From: Fastidiosipila sp963510375
Lineage (GTDB): Bacteria; Bacillota; Clostridia; Saccharofermentanales; Fastidiosipilaceae
Reading direction: 5' to 3'
Length of the DNA: 64,000 nt
NCBI GenBank assembly: GCA_963510375.1
Contig: CAUPES010000005.1
Span: 1-64,000 of the forward strand
Part shown: in pieces, positions 45,772-54,640 of the stretch
Layout: every line of letters starts with the position of its first letter
Numbering within the stretch: the first letter of the stretch is position 1
Translations under genes and position numbers: made by a program
The notes under the pieces: generated by a model
The model's database searches: none
Seen by the model: only the letters and a program-made list of their open reading frames with translations
What the model was told of the DNA's origin: nothing

Positions 45772-46782
45772 ATGCAAAAAGAAGATAAAAAAGACATTGA
45801 TGTAATAGATAAAAATAGTTCAGAAAAAGTAGATAGTCCCAATGCTGCTAATCTGGGCATTGAATATGCTAATTTGACTGATTTAACATTAGAGCAACGC
45901 TATGATGAAATTTTAGAAGAGGAAGTTAGTCATGAAACTGATATGCAGGCTTTAGCTGAAAGAATGTTTGCTTTATATGGTGAAACTTTTGCTGCTTGGC
46001 ATAAAGAGAAACATGATCTTTTCAATGGACAGAATTTAGCTCAATTTTTGCAAAGTTTATCCAATGAAGATTTATTGGACTTTACCTTTGCGTTTGTAAG
46101 AAAATCTGACTTTGATCTGCCTGAACAATTGAAACAAAGTTTAGCAAATCTGGATATAAGTGATAGAGATAAAGTTTTGCAAGAATTATTGGAAACTTCT
46201 ATTGAAAAGAAGGACTTTGCAAATGTAGATGAAGAGATAGCATTAAGATATGGTACAGCTAGGTTATTAAATATTTTAGCTCAATGGGAAAACCCTAAAT
46301 ATTCTGAATCAATTTTGAAATGGTTGTTGAATAGCAAAAATCCAGATGAGAGATTACAAGATGATGTTGTTGTTTATTTTGAGAAAAATGCTGAACATAG
46401 TTTTGACCTATTGAAAGAAGCTTTGGAAGAGGAACTTAATTCTACTGAAAACAAGCAGGATAAGAAGCTTAATTCCATAACAGATATTTTGATATTAGCA
46501 CTTACAAAAATTGGTCAAAAAAATGAAAAGTTTAAAGATGAAGCATATAAAGTACTGCGAAAGGTGTTTAAAGAAGTTAAGGACAAAACATTAGTAGTTA
46601 TGAATCTAGGTGATCTAGGATCAGCGAGAGCTATACCTTTGTTGAGATCTTATATAGAGGATAATTATGATGAAATGCCAGAAGAACTTTATGCTGATTT
46701 TTATGTTGCTATCAAAAAGTTAGGTGGAAACACTGACGATCTTCCAACTATTAGCAAAAAAGGTTGGAACTGGGAATTCTGA
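45772..46782 (+). CDS. Hypothetical helical-repeat protein
   Basis: 336 residues, soluble, acidic and almost wholly helical. I do not recognise it. The second half reads like HEAT or PBS-type repeats (SILKWLLNSKNPDERLQDDV, then GDLGSARAIPLLRSYIEDN). It may be a scaffold. A conserved-looking aromatic end (KKGWNWEF) closes it. AAGGTAAGTG precedes the ATG. It ends 21 bases before hprK, so the two may be co-transcribed. Confidence 0.7.
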   Translation: MQKEDKKDIDVIDKNSSEKVDSPNAANLGIEYANLTDLTLEQRYDEILEEEVSHETDMQALAERMFALYGETFAAWHKEKHDLFNGQNLAQFLQSLSNEDLLDFTFAFVRKSDFDLPEQLKQSLANLDISDRDKVLQELLETSIEKKDFANVDEEIALRYGTARLLNILAQWENPKYSESILKWLLNSKNPDERLQDDVVVYFEKNAEHSFDLLKEALEEELNSTENKQDKKLNSITDILILALTKIGQKNEKFKDEAYKVLRKVFKEVKDKTLVVMNLGDLGSARAIPLLRSYIEDNYDEMPEELYADFYVAIKKLGGNTDDLPTISKKGWNWEF

Positions 46783-46803
46783 TAGTGAGGATAAGGAGTA
46801 GAT

Positions 46804-47721
46804 ATGGCTTCTGTAACATTAAGAGATATAATAGATGAATTTAGTTTGGAAGAGTTGACATCTTTTGGTAATACTGAAGATATTTTGATAACAGTAGCAG
46901 ATGTTACTAGACCAGGTTTGCAATTATCAGGTTCTTATGAACATTTCGGATCTGATCGTATTCAGTTATTGGGTAATATGGAGATGGCTTATTTAGCTAC
47001 TGAATCAGCGGAGTCTAGAATGCAAAAACTTGATGCTCTTATGTCAACAGGAATTCCTTGCTTAGTTATTTCTAGACACCATCAGCCTTTCCCAGAAATG
47101 ATTGAATGTTCCAATAGATATTCAGTGCCGCTACTTAGAACTCCAGAGGTAACTTCTGTTTTTATGAGTTCTTTAGTTAAATATCTAAACGTAGAATTAG
47201 CTCCTGAGACTACTTTGCACGGTGTTTTGGTTGAGATTTACGGTGAAGGTATGTTAATTATTGGTGAAAGTGGTGTTGGTAAATCTGAAACAGCTATGGA
47301 GCTGGTAAATAGAGGACACAGACTTATTGCTGATGATTTAGTTGAAGTTAGAAGAGTTTCAGATACAACATTATTAGGTAGAGCTCCAGAAATTATCCGC
47401 CACTTGATTGAGATAAGAGGTTTGGGAATAATGGACGTTAAAGAATTATTTGGTGTTCAATCTGTTAAACAAGAAGAATCTATAGATTTTGCCATTAACT
47501 TAGAACTTTGGGATGATAGAAAATCTTATGAAAGACTAGGAATTGCTGAAGAAACAACAGATATTCTTGGTATTCAAATTCCATCAATTACCATTCCTGT
47601 TAGACCAGGTAGAAACTTAGCTATTATAGTTGAGGTTGCTGCGATTAACTTTAGACAAAGACGAATGGGTTATAATGCTGCACAAGCTCTAACGGAAAGA
47701 TTGTTTGGCAAAAACGAGTAG
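46804..47721 (+). CDS. hprK: HPr kinase/phosphorylase
   Basis: 305 residues. It phosphorylates Ser46 of HPr and reverses this, setting carbon catabolite repression. The Walker A is GESGVGKSE at 154-162, the catalytic His139 lies in LHGV, and the capping ADDLVEV and EIRGLGIMDVKELFG signature are present. AAGGAG precedes the ATG. It indicates HPr/CcpA control, relevant to the many sugar genes in the window, although I found no convincing cre site. Confidence 0.96.
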   Translation: MASVTLRDIIDEFSLEELTSFGNTEDILITVADVTRPGLQLSGSYEHFGSDRIQLLGNMEMAYLATESAESRMQKLDALMSTGIPCLVISRHHQPFPEMIECSNRYSVPLLRTPEVTSVFMSSLVKYLNVELAPETTLHGVLVEIYGEGMLIIGESGVGKSETAMELVNRGHRLIADDLVEVRRVSDTTLLGRAPEIIRHLIEIRGLGIMDVKELFGVQSVKQEESIDFAINLELWDDRKSYERLGIAEETTDILGIQIPSITIPVRPGRNLAIIVEVAAINFRQRRMGYNAAQALTERLFGKNE

Positions 47722-47731
47722 AATTTTACAC

Positions 47732-47758
47732 AGTCTCTTTAGATACAAAGAGACTTTT
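47732..47758 (+). terminator. Hairpin with T-run between hprK and murB
   Basis: AGTCTCTTT at 47732-47740 pairs with AAAGAGACT at 47747-47755, followed by TTTTAG. It ends 14 bases before murB and has the form of an intrinsic terminator, perhaps a leaky one. Confidence 0.7.
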
Positions 47759-47772
47759 AGTTTGGAGATGTA

Positions 47773-48825
47773 ATGGAAAATATAGAAGAGAAAATCATTC
47801 TTAGTGATGAAAATGCTAATAAGGATCCCAAAGCAGCTCTTAGCTCATTAATTGAGAAAGGTATTAATATTCGCCTAAACGAAGAGATGAGTCAACACTG
47901 TACCTACAGAGTAGGTGGTCCAGCAGATTTCTTTTATCTCGCAGATAATTTAGAAGATCTAAAAGAGGTTTTAGAATGGGCAAAAGAATTTACAATTGAA
48001 GTGACCATTATTGGTTTGGGTTCGAATCTCTTGATATCTGACAAGGGAATAAGAGGGCTTGTAATCGTATTTGCTGAGAACTTTAGCAAAATGGGATTTT
48101 TAAGAGCCTTGCCTAGTCCTGATTTTGATGGTTTGATTTCTGCTCAAGCTAATTTAATTGAAAATGCGGATGTTTTGAATTTGGAAAATGATGATGAAGA
48201 TGTTTATATTTATAGTGAAGCTGGAGCAGCGCTAAAAGAATTATCAAAATTTGCTACAAATAATTCTATGACTGGGCTTGAGTATAGCTGCGGAATACCA
48301 GGATCAGTAGGTGGTGGAGTTTATATGAATGCTGGTGCTTATGGTCGTATGACTGCAGATACTTGTGTGCAGACATATTATCTTTCACCAGAATTAGAAC
48401 TTAAAGTTGCCAGAGGAGAAGAGCAAGAATTTGCCTATAGAGAAAGTATCTTCCATAAAGAACATGGTATTATTCTGGCTTCTATCTTTAAAGTTAATAA
48501 AGGCGAACAAGAATTAATCAACTCTATGGTAGCTGATTTTACTAATCGAAGAAATGCCTCACAGCCTTTAGAATATCCAAGTTGTGGATCAGTATTTAAG
48601 AGACCAGAAGGTTACTTCGCCGGTAAATTGATTATGGATAGTAATCTTAAGGGCTATAGAGTAGGCGGAGCAGAGGTTTCTGAGAAGCATGCTGGTTTTA
48701 TTATAAATGTTGATAACGCTAAGGCCGCTGATGTTTTAGCTGTCATTAAGCATGTACAAGAAACTGTAAAGAAAGATCATGGTGTTGATCTTGAAACTGA
48801 AGTCAGAATCATTGGAGAATGGTAA
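47773..48825 (+). CDS. murB: UDP-N-acetylenolpyruvoylglucosamine reductase
   Basis: 350 residues. The flavoenzyme makes UDP-MurNAc for peptidoglycan. YRVGGPADFF, IIGLGSNLLI, GIPGSVGG and the serine acid in SCGSVFKRP are all visible, giving a type II MurB. Compared with the usual length of about 300 residues there is an extra N-terminal segment of about 25 residues and an acidic insert near 110-140 (NLENDDED). TTGGAGATG precedes the ATG. Confidence 0.95.
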   Translation: MENIEEKIILSDENANKDPKAALSSLIEKGINIRLNEEMSQHCTYRVGGPADFFYLADNLEDLKEVLEWAKEFTIEVTIIGLGSNLLISDKGIRGLVIVFAENFSKMGFLRALPSPDFDGLISAQANLIENADVLNLENDDEDVYIYSEAGAALKELSKFATNNSMTGLEYSCGIPGSVGGGVYMNAGAYGRMTADTCVQTYYLSPELELKVARGEEQEFAYRESIFHKEHGIILASIFKVNKGEQELINSMVADFTNRRNASQPLEYPSCGSVFKRPEGYFAGKLIMDSNLKGYRVGGAEVSEKHAGFIINVDNAKAADVLAVIKHVQETVKKDHGVDLETEVRIIGEW

Positions 48826-48828
48826 TAA

Positions 48829-49749
48829 ATGAGCAGGAGTGAAAGCTTTTCACAAAAAGTAAAAAAAGAATTGTGTTTAGTAGAGCAGGAAGATATATCT
48901 GATAAAAGCTTACATTTAGCTTTTTCCTTAGCCAGCTCAGCTAGTTTTCGCTCTAACAAAATTATTTTTAAATGTTATAACTCCAATTATATTGAAGTAA
49001 TAAAAAAATATATTGAAGAGGTCTTAGACGTTGATTACAAATTAGACGAGAAGAAAACCCAGAGCAATTTCGAGTTTTCAAGCAAGTCATCAGTAAGTGC
49101 TGTTTTTGACCTTTTAGAAACTGAATTGAATTTCAATTGGGTAAGAGGACAGATAAATAGAGATATTACTGACTTTAATGAAAAAGAAAAAATTGATATA
49201 TTACGTTCTGCTTTCTTAATGAATGGATCAATGGCTTGCCCAGAACAAAGTTATCAATTAGAGTTAGCGCTCAAAAGATTATCTGTAAAGAATTTTCTCA
49301 ATGAACTATTGTTGGAAGAAGATATAGAGGTATCTAGCGGTAGTAATGCTTTCTTTTTATATTTAAGAACAGGAGATGATATAGCAGAGTTTCTGGGGTT
49401 AATAGGAGCACATAGATCTTTGTTAGAATTCGAAAATATAAGGGTTAAAAAGAAAGTCAATGAAGATGTAAATAGAATTGTAAATTTTGATAATGCTAAT
49501 TTGCAAAGAGTTGCAGACTCAACAGCTAGACAAATACTGGCTTTAAAGAAATTAAATGATATAGGTGCTTATAACATGTTACCCGAAGACTTAAAAGCAG
49601 TTGCAAATTTAAGACTTAAGTTTCCGGGATATTCACTTAGTGATTTAGCAGCAGAGATGGAACCTAATATTTCTAAAAGTGGAATGTATCATCGTTTAGC
49701 AAAATTAGAGAAATGGATAAATGATTATCTTAAATCAAATGCGGATTAA
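48829..49749 (+). CDS. whiA: WhiA-family DNA-binding protein
   Basis: 306 residues. An N-terminal LAGLIDADG-like domain without nuclease residues is joined to a C-terminal helix-turn-helix (YSLSDLAAEMEPNISKSGMYHRLAKLEK). It influences cell division and chromosome segregation in Bacillota. It begins three bases after murB, with GGAGAA inside murB. In many relatives rapZ and a yvcK gene lie between murB and whiA, but both are absent here. Confidence 0.93.
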   Translation: MSRSESFSQKVKKELCLVEQEDISDKSLHLAFSLASSASFRSNKIIFKCYNSNYIEVIKKYIEEVLDVDYKLDEKKTQSNFEFSSKSSVSAVFDLLETELNFNWVRGQINRDITDFNEKEKIDILRSAFLMNGSMACPEQSYQLELALKRLSVKNFLNELLLEEDIEVSSGSNAFFLYLRTGDDIAEFLGLIGAHRSLLEFENIRVKKKVNEDVNRIVNFDNANLQRVADSTARQILALKKLNDIGAYNMLPEDLKAVANLRLKFPGYSLSDLAAEMEPNISKSGMYHRLAKLEKWINDYLKSNAD

Positions 49750-49761
49750 CTAGCTTGGTGT

Positions 49762-49767
49762 TATAAT
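49762..49767 (+). promoter_or_regulatory. Extended -10 promoter of serS
   Basis: TGTTATAAT (TGnTATAAT) ends at 49767, a perfect extended -10. The -35 is weak. The leader is about 30 bases and shows no T-box. Confidence 0.6.
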
Positions 49768-49805
49768 TTGAAAATATAAGTAGATAGCTTATTAGGAGGA
49801 ATAGT

Positions 49806-51104
49806 ATGTTAGATATTCAATTAATTAGAGAAAATCCTGAATATGTACAAAAAGCTTTAGCGAAAAGGGGTTTGAATGTAGATTTCAAAGACCTTCTTGA
49901 AATTGACGTTAAAAGACGTGAGGCTATGACTGAGGTTGAAGCTCTTAAAGCAAAGAGAAATAGGGCTTCCGCAGAAGTTGGGCAGCTAAAGAGAAATGGT
50001 GAAAATGCAGACCATGTTTTAGCAGAGCTCAAAGAACTATCTGATGAAATTAAAGCGAAAGATGACCTAGTATCTGAATTAAATGCTGAACAAGAAGAGT
50101 TTTTGATAGGCTTACCAAATATGCCGGCTGAAGAAGTAAGAGCAGGTGGCAAAGAAAATAATCAAGTCGAAAAGATGTATGGTGAACAACCTAAATTTAG
50201 TTTTGAACCAAAGAGTCATATCGAACTAGAAGAAAACTTGGATTTAATTGATTACGAACGAGGTGCTAAGTTATCAGGAGCGGGATTCTGGCTCTATAAA
50301 GATGACGGCGCTCGTTTAGAGTGGGCTTTGTTAAATTATTTTGTAGACGCTCATATAGCTGACGAATATAAGATGTTATTAGTACCACATATTCTAAACT
50401 CAGCTTCCGGATTTACAGCAGGACAATTCCCTAAATTTAAAGAAGACGTATTCTGGTTGGATTCAGAGGAGAATGTACAAGAAGAAAATAGACAATTTTT
50501 ATTACCTACAGCAGAAACAGCAGTAGTCAACTTGTTTAGAGATGAAATCTTGACCGAAGCTGATTTGCCTAAAAAATATTTTGCCTACTCACCTTGCTAT
50601 AGAAAAGAAGCTGGTACATATGGATCAAGTGAAAGAGGCATGATCAGAGGCCACCAATTCAACAAGATCGAAATGTTCCAATTCACAAAACCAGAAGATT
50701 CAGACAAAGCTTTTGAAGAGTTAGTTGAAAAAGCAAGTAAACTAGTAAGTGATTTGGGCTTACATTTCAGAGTCAGTAGTCTAGCCGCAGGTGACTGTAG
50801 TGCTTCAATGTCAAAGACCTGGGATATCGAAGTGTGGATCCCGAGCATGAATGAGTATAAAGAAGTAAGTTCTGTATCTAACGCTAAAGATTACCAAGCT
50901 AGAAGAGGTAACATGCGTTATAGATCAGAGAGTGATAATAAAATTAAATATCTACATACATTAAATGGCTCAGGATTAGCAACATCAAGATTATTCCCTG
51001 CAATCTTAGAGCAAAATCAACAAGAAGATGGTTCAGTTTTAATTCCAGCCGTATTGACTAAATACATGGGTGGTCAACGCTATCTAAAACCAAGAGAGAA
51101 GTAA
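49806..51104 (+). CDS. serS: Seryl-tRNA synthetase
   Basis: 432 residues, usual length. It charges tRNA-Ser. The N-terminal antiparallel coiled coil (about 30-100) that grips the tRNA arm is clear. The class II motif 2 (YSPCYRKEAGTYGSSERGMIRGHQF) and motif 3 (NGSGLATSRLFPAILEQ) are intact. TTAGGAGGAATAGT precedes the ATG. Confidence 0.97.
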   Translation: MLDIQLIRENPEYVQKALAKRGLNVDFKDLLEIDVKRREAMTEVEALKAKRNRASAEVGQLKRNGENADHVLAELKELSDEIKAKDDLVSELNAEQEEFLIGLPNMPAEEVRAGGKENNQVEKMYGEQPKFSFEPKSHIELEENLDLIDYERGAKLSGAGFWLYKDDGARLEWALLNYFVDAHIADEYKMLLVPHILNSASGFTAGQFPKFKEDVFWLDSEENVQEENRQFLLPTAETAVVNLFRDEILTEADLPKKYFAYSPCYRKEAGTYGSSERGMIRGHQFNKIEMFQFTKPEDSDKAFEELVEKASKLVSDLGLHFRVSSLAAGDCSASMSKTWDIEVWIPSMNEYKEVSSVSNAKDYQARRGNMRYRSESDNKIKYLHTLNGSGLATSRLFPAILEQNQQEDGSVLIPAVLTKYMGGQRYLKPREK

Positions 51105-51127
51105 TTGTATAAACTATCTTTTTGAAA

Positions 51128-51170
51128 TTTCTTTGAATATAATCTACTGATAAAAAAATATTCAAAGAAA
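51128..51170 (+). other. 13 bp hairpin after serS
   Basis: TTTCTTTGAATAT at 51128-51140 pairs perfectly with ATATTCAAAGAAA at 51158-51170. No T-run follows in the serS direction, so it is more likely a 3' end-protecting or processing hairpin than a simple terminator. Confidence 0.5.
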
Positions 51171-51240
51171 CATTATTAATGTAAAAAGTTTCAGCATTAA
51201 ACCCATTTATGGTGTATTATTCATCGTTGTGAAATTATTT

Positions 51241-51269
51241 TTGCCAAATCTTTGACTTGATGATATAAT
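51241..51269 (+). promoter_or_regulatory. str operon promoter
   Basis: TTGCCA at 51241-51246 and TATAAT at 51264-51269 with a 17-base spacer and a TGA extension before the -10. The leader has a small GTGC/GCAC hairpin near 51278-51289. A 10-base inverted repeat (TAAACCCATT near 51198, AATGGGTTTA at 51291) brackets the promoter. Confidence 0.7.
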
Positions 51270-51342
51270 TTCTCGGTGCGAAAATGCACGAATGGGTTTA
51301 TTGTGTTTAATAAACTTAAATAAGAAAAAAGGAGGTGTATTG

Positions 51343-51771
51343 ATGCCAACAACCAATCAGTTGATTAGAAAAGGTCGCCAGACAAAGAAGGAGAAATCTA
51401 AATCACCAGCTTTGCATTACAATATGAACACAATTCATAAGAAGCCAAGCAAGGTAATTAGCCCACAAAAACGTGGTGTATGTACAGTAGTTAAAACTAC
51501 AACTCCTAAGAAACCTAACTCAGCTATGCGTAAAGTCGCTCGTGTTCGTCTTAACTCAGGTATGGAAGTTACTGCATATATTCCAGGAATCGGTCATAAC
51601 CTACAAGAGCACTCTGTTGTATTGATCAGAGGTGGTCGTGTTAAAGACTTGCCAGGTGTACGTTACCATATTGTTAGGGGTGCGTTAGATACTGCTGGTG
51701 TTAACGACAGAAAACAAGGTAGATCTAAGTACGGTACCAAGAAACCAAAAGAAGCAAAAGTTAAAAAATAG
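51343..51771 (+). CDS. rpsL: Ribosomal protein S12
   Basis: 142 residues from the ATG at 51343, with AAAGGAGGTG upstream. A start at 51292 would add 17 non-homologous residues. It carries the Firmicute-type insert (about 20-45) before SPQKRGVC. The lysines where streptomycin-resistance mutations occur (TTTPKKPNS and GRVKDLPG) are unmutated. It is the first gene of the str operon. Confidence 0.97.
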   Translation: MPTTNQLIRKGRQTKKEKSKSPALHYNMNTIHKKPSKVISPQKRGVCTVVKTTTPKKPNSAMRKVARVRLNSGMEVTAYIPGIGHNLQEHSVVLIRGGRVKDLPGVRYHIVRGALDTAGVNDRKQGRSKYGTKKPKEAKVKK

Positions 51772-51786
51772 ATTAGGTTGAAATTG

Positions 51787-51867
51787 CTCAGTACATCTTG
51801 CCAATAATTAATTTAATTAGATTTTTAAATGGCAAGGCGCTGACAGAACTTGAAAACAAGTATTGAG
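51787..51867 (+). ncRNA. Structured rpsL-rpsG intergenic element
   Basis: CTCAGTAC at 51787-51794 pairs with GTATTGAG at 51860-51867 (one G-U pair). It encloses a CTTGCCA/TGGCAAG hairpin (51797-51803 with 51830-51836) and a small ACTTG/CAAGT hairpin (51848-51861). The result is a branched fold just before rpsG. In E. coli the matching spacer is where S7 represses its own operon. Confidence 0.5.
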
Positions 51868-51924
51868 TACCTAATGATACAGGATTAAATTCCTAGTTTT
51901 ATCATATAAAGGAGGGAAGCGAAA

Positions 51925-52395
51925 GTGCCAAGAAAAGGTCATGTCCCAAAAAGAGATATTCTCCCTGATCCACTATATAACGACAAGAAAGTAAGTAAAC
52001 TTATTAACGTTGTTATGCTAGATGGTAAAAAGGGAGTTGCACAATCCATAGTTTATGGAGCTTTTGATATTATCAAAGAAAAAACAGAACTAGAAGGATT
52101 GGAAGTATTCGAAAAGGCATTGGAAAATGTAATGCCTTTACTAGAAGTTAAAGCACGTAGAGTCGGTGGTGCAAACTATCAAGTACCAGTTGAAGTTCGT
52201 CCAGACAGAAGACAGACTTTAGCATTGCGTTGGATCGTTGGTTTCTCAAGAAAGAGAAGCGAACGTACAATGAAAGAGCGTTTAGCTAATGAATTAATCG
52301 ATGCAATGAATGAAACAGGTAGTTCATATCGTCGTAAAGAAGAGATGCATAAAGCTGCTGAATCTAACCGTGCATTTGCCCACTACAGATGGTAG
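51925..52395 (+). CDS. rpsG: Ribosomal protein S7
   Basis: 156 residues, starting at GTG with AAAGGAGGG upstream. PRKGHVPKRDILPDP and GGANYQVPVEV are characteristic. It organises the 16S 3' domain and is the likely regulator of the str operon. The weaker start codon and the structured spacer before it suggest translational control. Confidence 0.97.
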   Translation: MPRKGHVPKRDILPDPLYNDKKVSKLINVVMLDGKKGVAQSIVYGAFDIIKEKTELEGLEVFEKALENVMPLLEVKARRVGGANYQVPVEVRPDRRQTLALRWIVGFSRKRSERTMKERLANELIDAMNETGSSYRRKEEMHKAAESNRAFAHYRW

Positions 52396-52415
52396 TAGTA
52401 TAAAAGGAGAGACGC

Positions 52416-54491
52416 ATGCCAAGAGATTATTCATTAAAAGATACTAGAAATATCGGTATTATGGCTCACATTGATGCTGGTAAAACAACAACAACTGAAC
52501 GTATCCTTTACTATACTGGTAAGATTCATAAAATTGGCGAAACCCACGATGGTGGTGCAACCATGGACTACATGGAGCAAGAACAAGAACGTGGTATTAC
52601 AATTACCTCTGCTGCTACTACAGCTGCATGGAAAGGTCACCGTATTAATATCATTGATACTCCGGGACACGTTGACTTCACAGTTGAAGTTGAGCGTTCA
52701 TTGAGAGTCCTTGACGGTGCAGTTACAGTTCTAGATGCTAAGAGTGGTGTTGAACCTCAAACTGAAACAGTTTGGCGTCAAGCTGATAACTACGGAGTTC
52801 CTCGTATCGTTTACATCAACAAGATGGACGTTACAGGTGCTGACTTCTTACAATCAGTTGAAACAATTACAAGGAGATTAGGTGCTAATGCAGTACCTAT
52901 CCAATTGCCAATTGGTGCAGAAGATAGTTTTGAAGGTATTATTGACCTGATGATCATGGAAGCTGAAATTTACAAAGATGACGCAACAGGTAAAACTTAC
53001 TCATCAACAGAAATTCCAGCAGAATATATGGATCAAGCAAAAGAATACCGTGCCAAAATGGTTGAAGCAATCTGCGAAACTGATGAAGAACTATTAGAAA
53101 AATTCTTAATGGAAGAAGAAATTCCTGTAGAAGATTTAGTAAAAGCTTTACGTAAAGCAACAATTAACTTGGATATTATTCCAGTTGTTTGTGGTTCTTC
53201 ATATAAGAATAAAGGTGTTCAATTGCTATTAGACGCAGTTGTAGCATACTTACCATCACCATTGGATATTCCTGCAATTAAAGGTACTAACCCAGACACT
53301 GGTGAAGAAGAAACAAGACCATCAGAAGATGAAGGTCCAGTTGCAGCTTTAGCATTTAAAGTTATCACAGACCCATTTGTAGGTAAATTATGTTTCTTCC
53401 GTATGTACTCAGGTATTTTACAATCAGGTACATACGTACAAAACACAAGTAAAGGTAAACGTGAAAGAGTTGGTCGTATCCTATTGATGCACGCAAACCA
53501 CCGTGAAGAAGTAGCTGAAGTATACTCAGGTGATATTGCAGCAGCAGTTGGTTTGAAAGATACATCAACAGGTGACACACTTTGTGATGCTGATGCACCA
53601 ATTATCTTGGAGTCAATGGAATTCCCAGATCCAGTTATTAGTGTTGCTATCGAGCCAAAAACAAAAGCATCACAAGATAAAATGCTTATTGCATTACAAA
53701 AACTTGCAGAAGAAGATCCAACCTTCAGAACTCACACAGATGAAGACACAGGTCAAACAATTATTTCAGGTATGGGTGAACTACACTTGGATATTATCGT
53801 TGACCGTCTATTGAGAGAATTTAAGGTTGAGGCTAACGTAGGTAACCCACAAGTTGCTTACAAGGAAACAATCACAGCAGCTGCTACAGCAGAAGGAAAA
53901 TTCGTACGTCAGTCAGGTGGTCGTGGTCAATATGGTCACGTTGTCATTAACGTAGAACCTTTAGATCCAAACGCTGAAACTGAATATGAATTCAATAACA
54001 AAACTGTTGGTGGTTCAGTTCCTAAAGAATTCGTTGAACCTACAAACAAAGGTATTCAAGAAGCTATGGAAAGCGGTATTTTAGCCGGATACAAAGTTGT
54101 CGGTGTAAAAGTTGACTTGATTGATGGTTCTAGCCACGAAGTTGACTCTTCTGAAATGGCTTTCCAAATCGCTGGTTCTATGGCTTTCAAAGAAGCTATG
54201 CGTAAAGCATCACCAGTATTGCTAGAGCCAATAATGCAAGTAGACGTAATTACTCCAGAAGACTATCTAGGTGACGTTATGGGTGATCTAAGCTCAAGAC
54301 GTGGTACAATTGCCGGTATGGAAGCACAAGGTAACGCTCAAAAGATTGATGCAAAAGTTCCACTATCTGAAATGTTTGGTTATGCAACCACACTTAGATC
54401 AAGTACTCAAGGTCGTGGTACATTTACAATGCAACCATCACACTTTGAACCAGTACCTAAGAGCATTCAGGACGAAATTACATCAAAATAA
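52416..54491 (+). CDS. fusA: Elongation factor G
   Basis: 691 residues. The ribosomal translocase GTPase shows G1 AHIDAGKTTTTER, the switch II DTPGHVDF, NKMD, and the C-terminal domains IV-V. AAAGGAGAG precedes the ATG. Codon bias is strong, as expected for a highly expressed gene. It is 20 bases after rpsG. Confidence 0.98.
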   Translation: MPRDYSLKDTRNIGIMAHIDAGKTTTTERILYYTGKIHKIGETHDGGATMDYMEQEQERGITITSAATTAAWKGHRINIIDTPGHVDFTVEVERSLRVLDGAVTVLDAKSGVEPQTETVWRQADNYGVPRIVYINKMDVTGADFLQSVETITRRLGANAVPIQLPIGAEDSFEGIIDLMIMEAEIYKDDATGKTYSSTEIPAEYMDQAKEYRAKMVEAICETDEELLEKFLMEEEIPVEDLVKALRKATINLDIIPVVCGSSYKNKGVQLLLDAVVAYLPSPLDIPAIKGTNPDTGEEETRPSEDEGPVAALAFKVITDPFVGKLCFFRMYSGILQSGTYVQNTSKGKRERVGRILLMHANHREEVAEVYSGDIAAAVGLKDTSTGDTLCDADAPIILESMEFPDPVISVAIEPKTKASQDKMLIALQKLAEEDPTFRTHTDEDTGQTIISGMGELHLDIIVDRLLREFKVEANVGNPQVAYKETITAAATAEGKFVRQSGGRGQYGHVVINVEPLDPNAETEYEFNNKTVGGSVPKEFVEPTNKGIQEAMESGILAGYKVVGVKVDLIDGSSHEVDSSEMAFQIAGSMAFKEAMRKASPVLLEPIMQVDVITPEDYLGDVMGDLSSRRGTIAGMEAQGNAQKIDAKVPLSEMFGYATTLRSSTQGRGTFTMQPSHFEPVPKSIQDEITSK

Positions 54492-54544
54492 TATAAAAGT
54501 TAAAAAGATACTTTTATCTAAAAAGTAAATTATAAGTTGGCATC

Positions 54545-54572
54545 TTGCACTTTATCCTATTTAGTGTAAAAT
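54545..54572 (+). promoter_or_regulatory. Putative tuf-specific promoter
   Basis: TTGCAC at 54545-54550 and TAAAAT at 54567-54572, spacer 16, lie in the 149-base fusA-tuf gap. A CCCC-TACA-GGGG hairpin at 54610-54621 sits just before the tuf ribosome site. Confidence 0.5.
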
Positions 54573-54640
54573 ATTAGCAAGGTGTCAACCTAAATTAAGA
54601 AACTATAGCCCCCTACAGGGGATCCACAAGGAGGAAAATA

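Noticed and set aside
51128..51170. The serS-rpsL hairpin as an intrinsic terminator
   Set aside because: The stem is strong but no T-run follows on the plus strand, so I list it as a hairpin only.
51292..51342. N-terminal extension of ribosomal protein S12
   Set aside because: The 17 added residues lie across the leader and the ribosome site AAAGGAGGTG; the conserved S12 start MPTTNQL is at 51343.
52434..53814. Long antisense and out-of-frame ORFs within fusA and other highly expressed genes
   Set aside because: They lie wholly inside well-supported genes, lack ribosome sites and show no recognisable domains.
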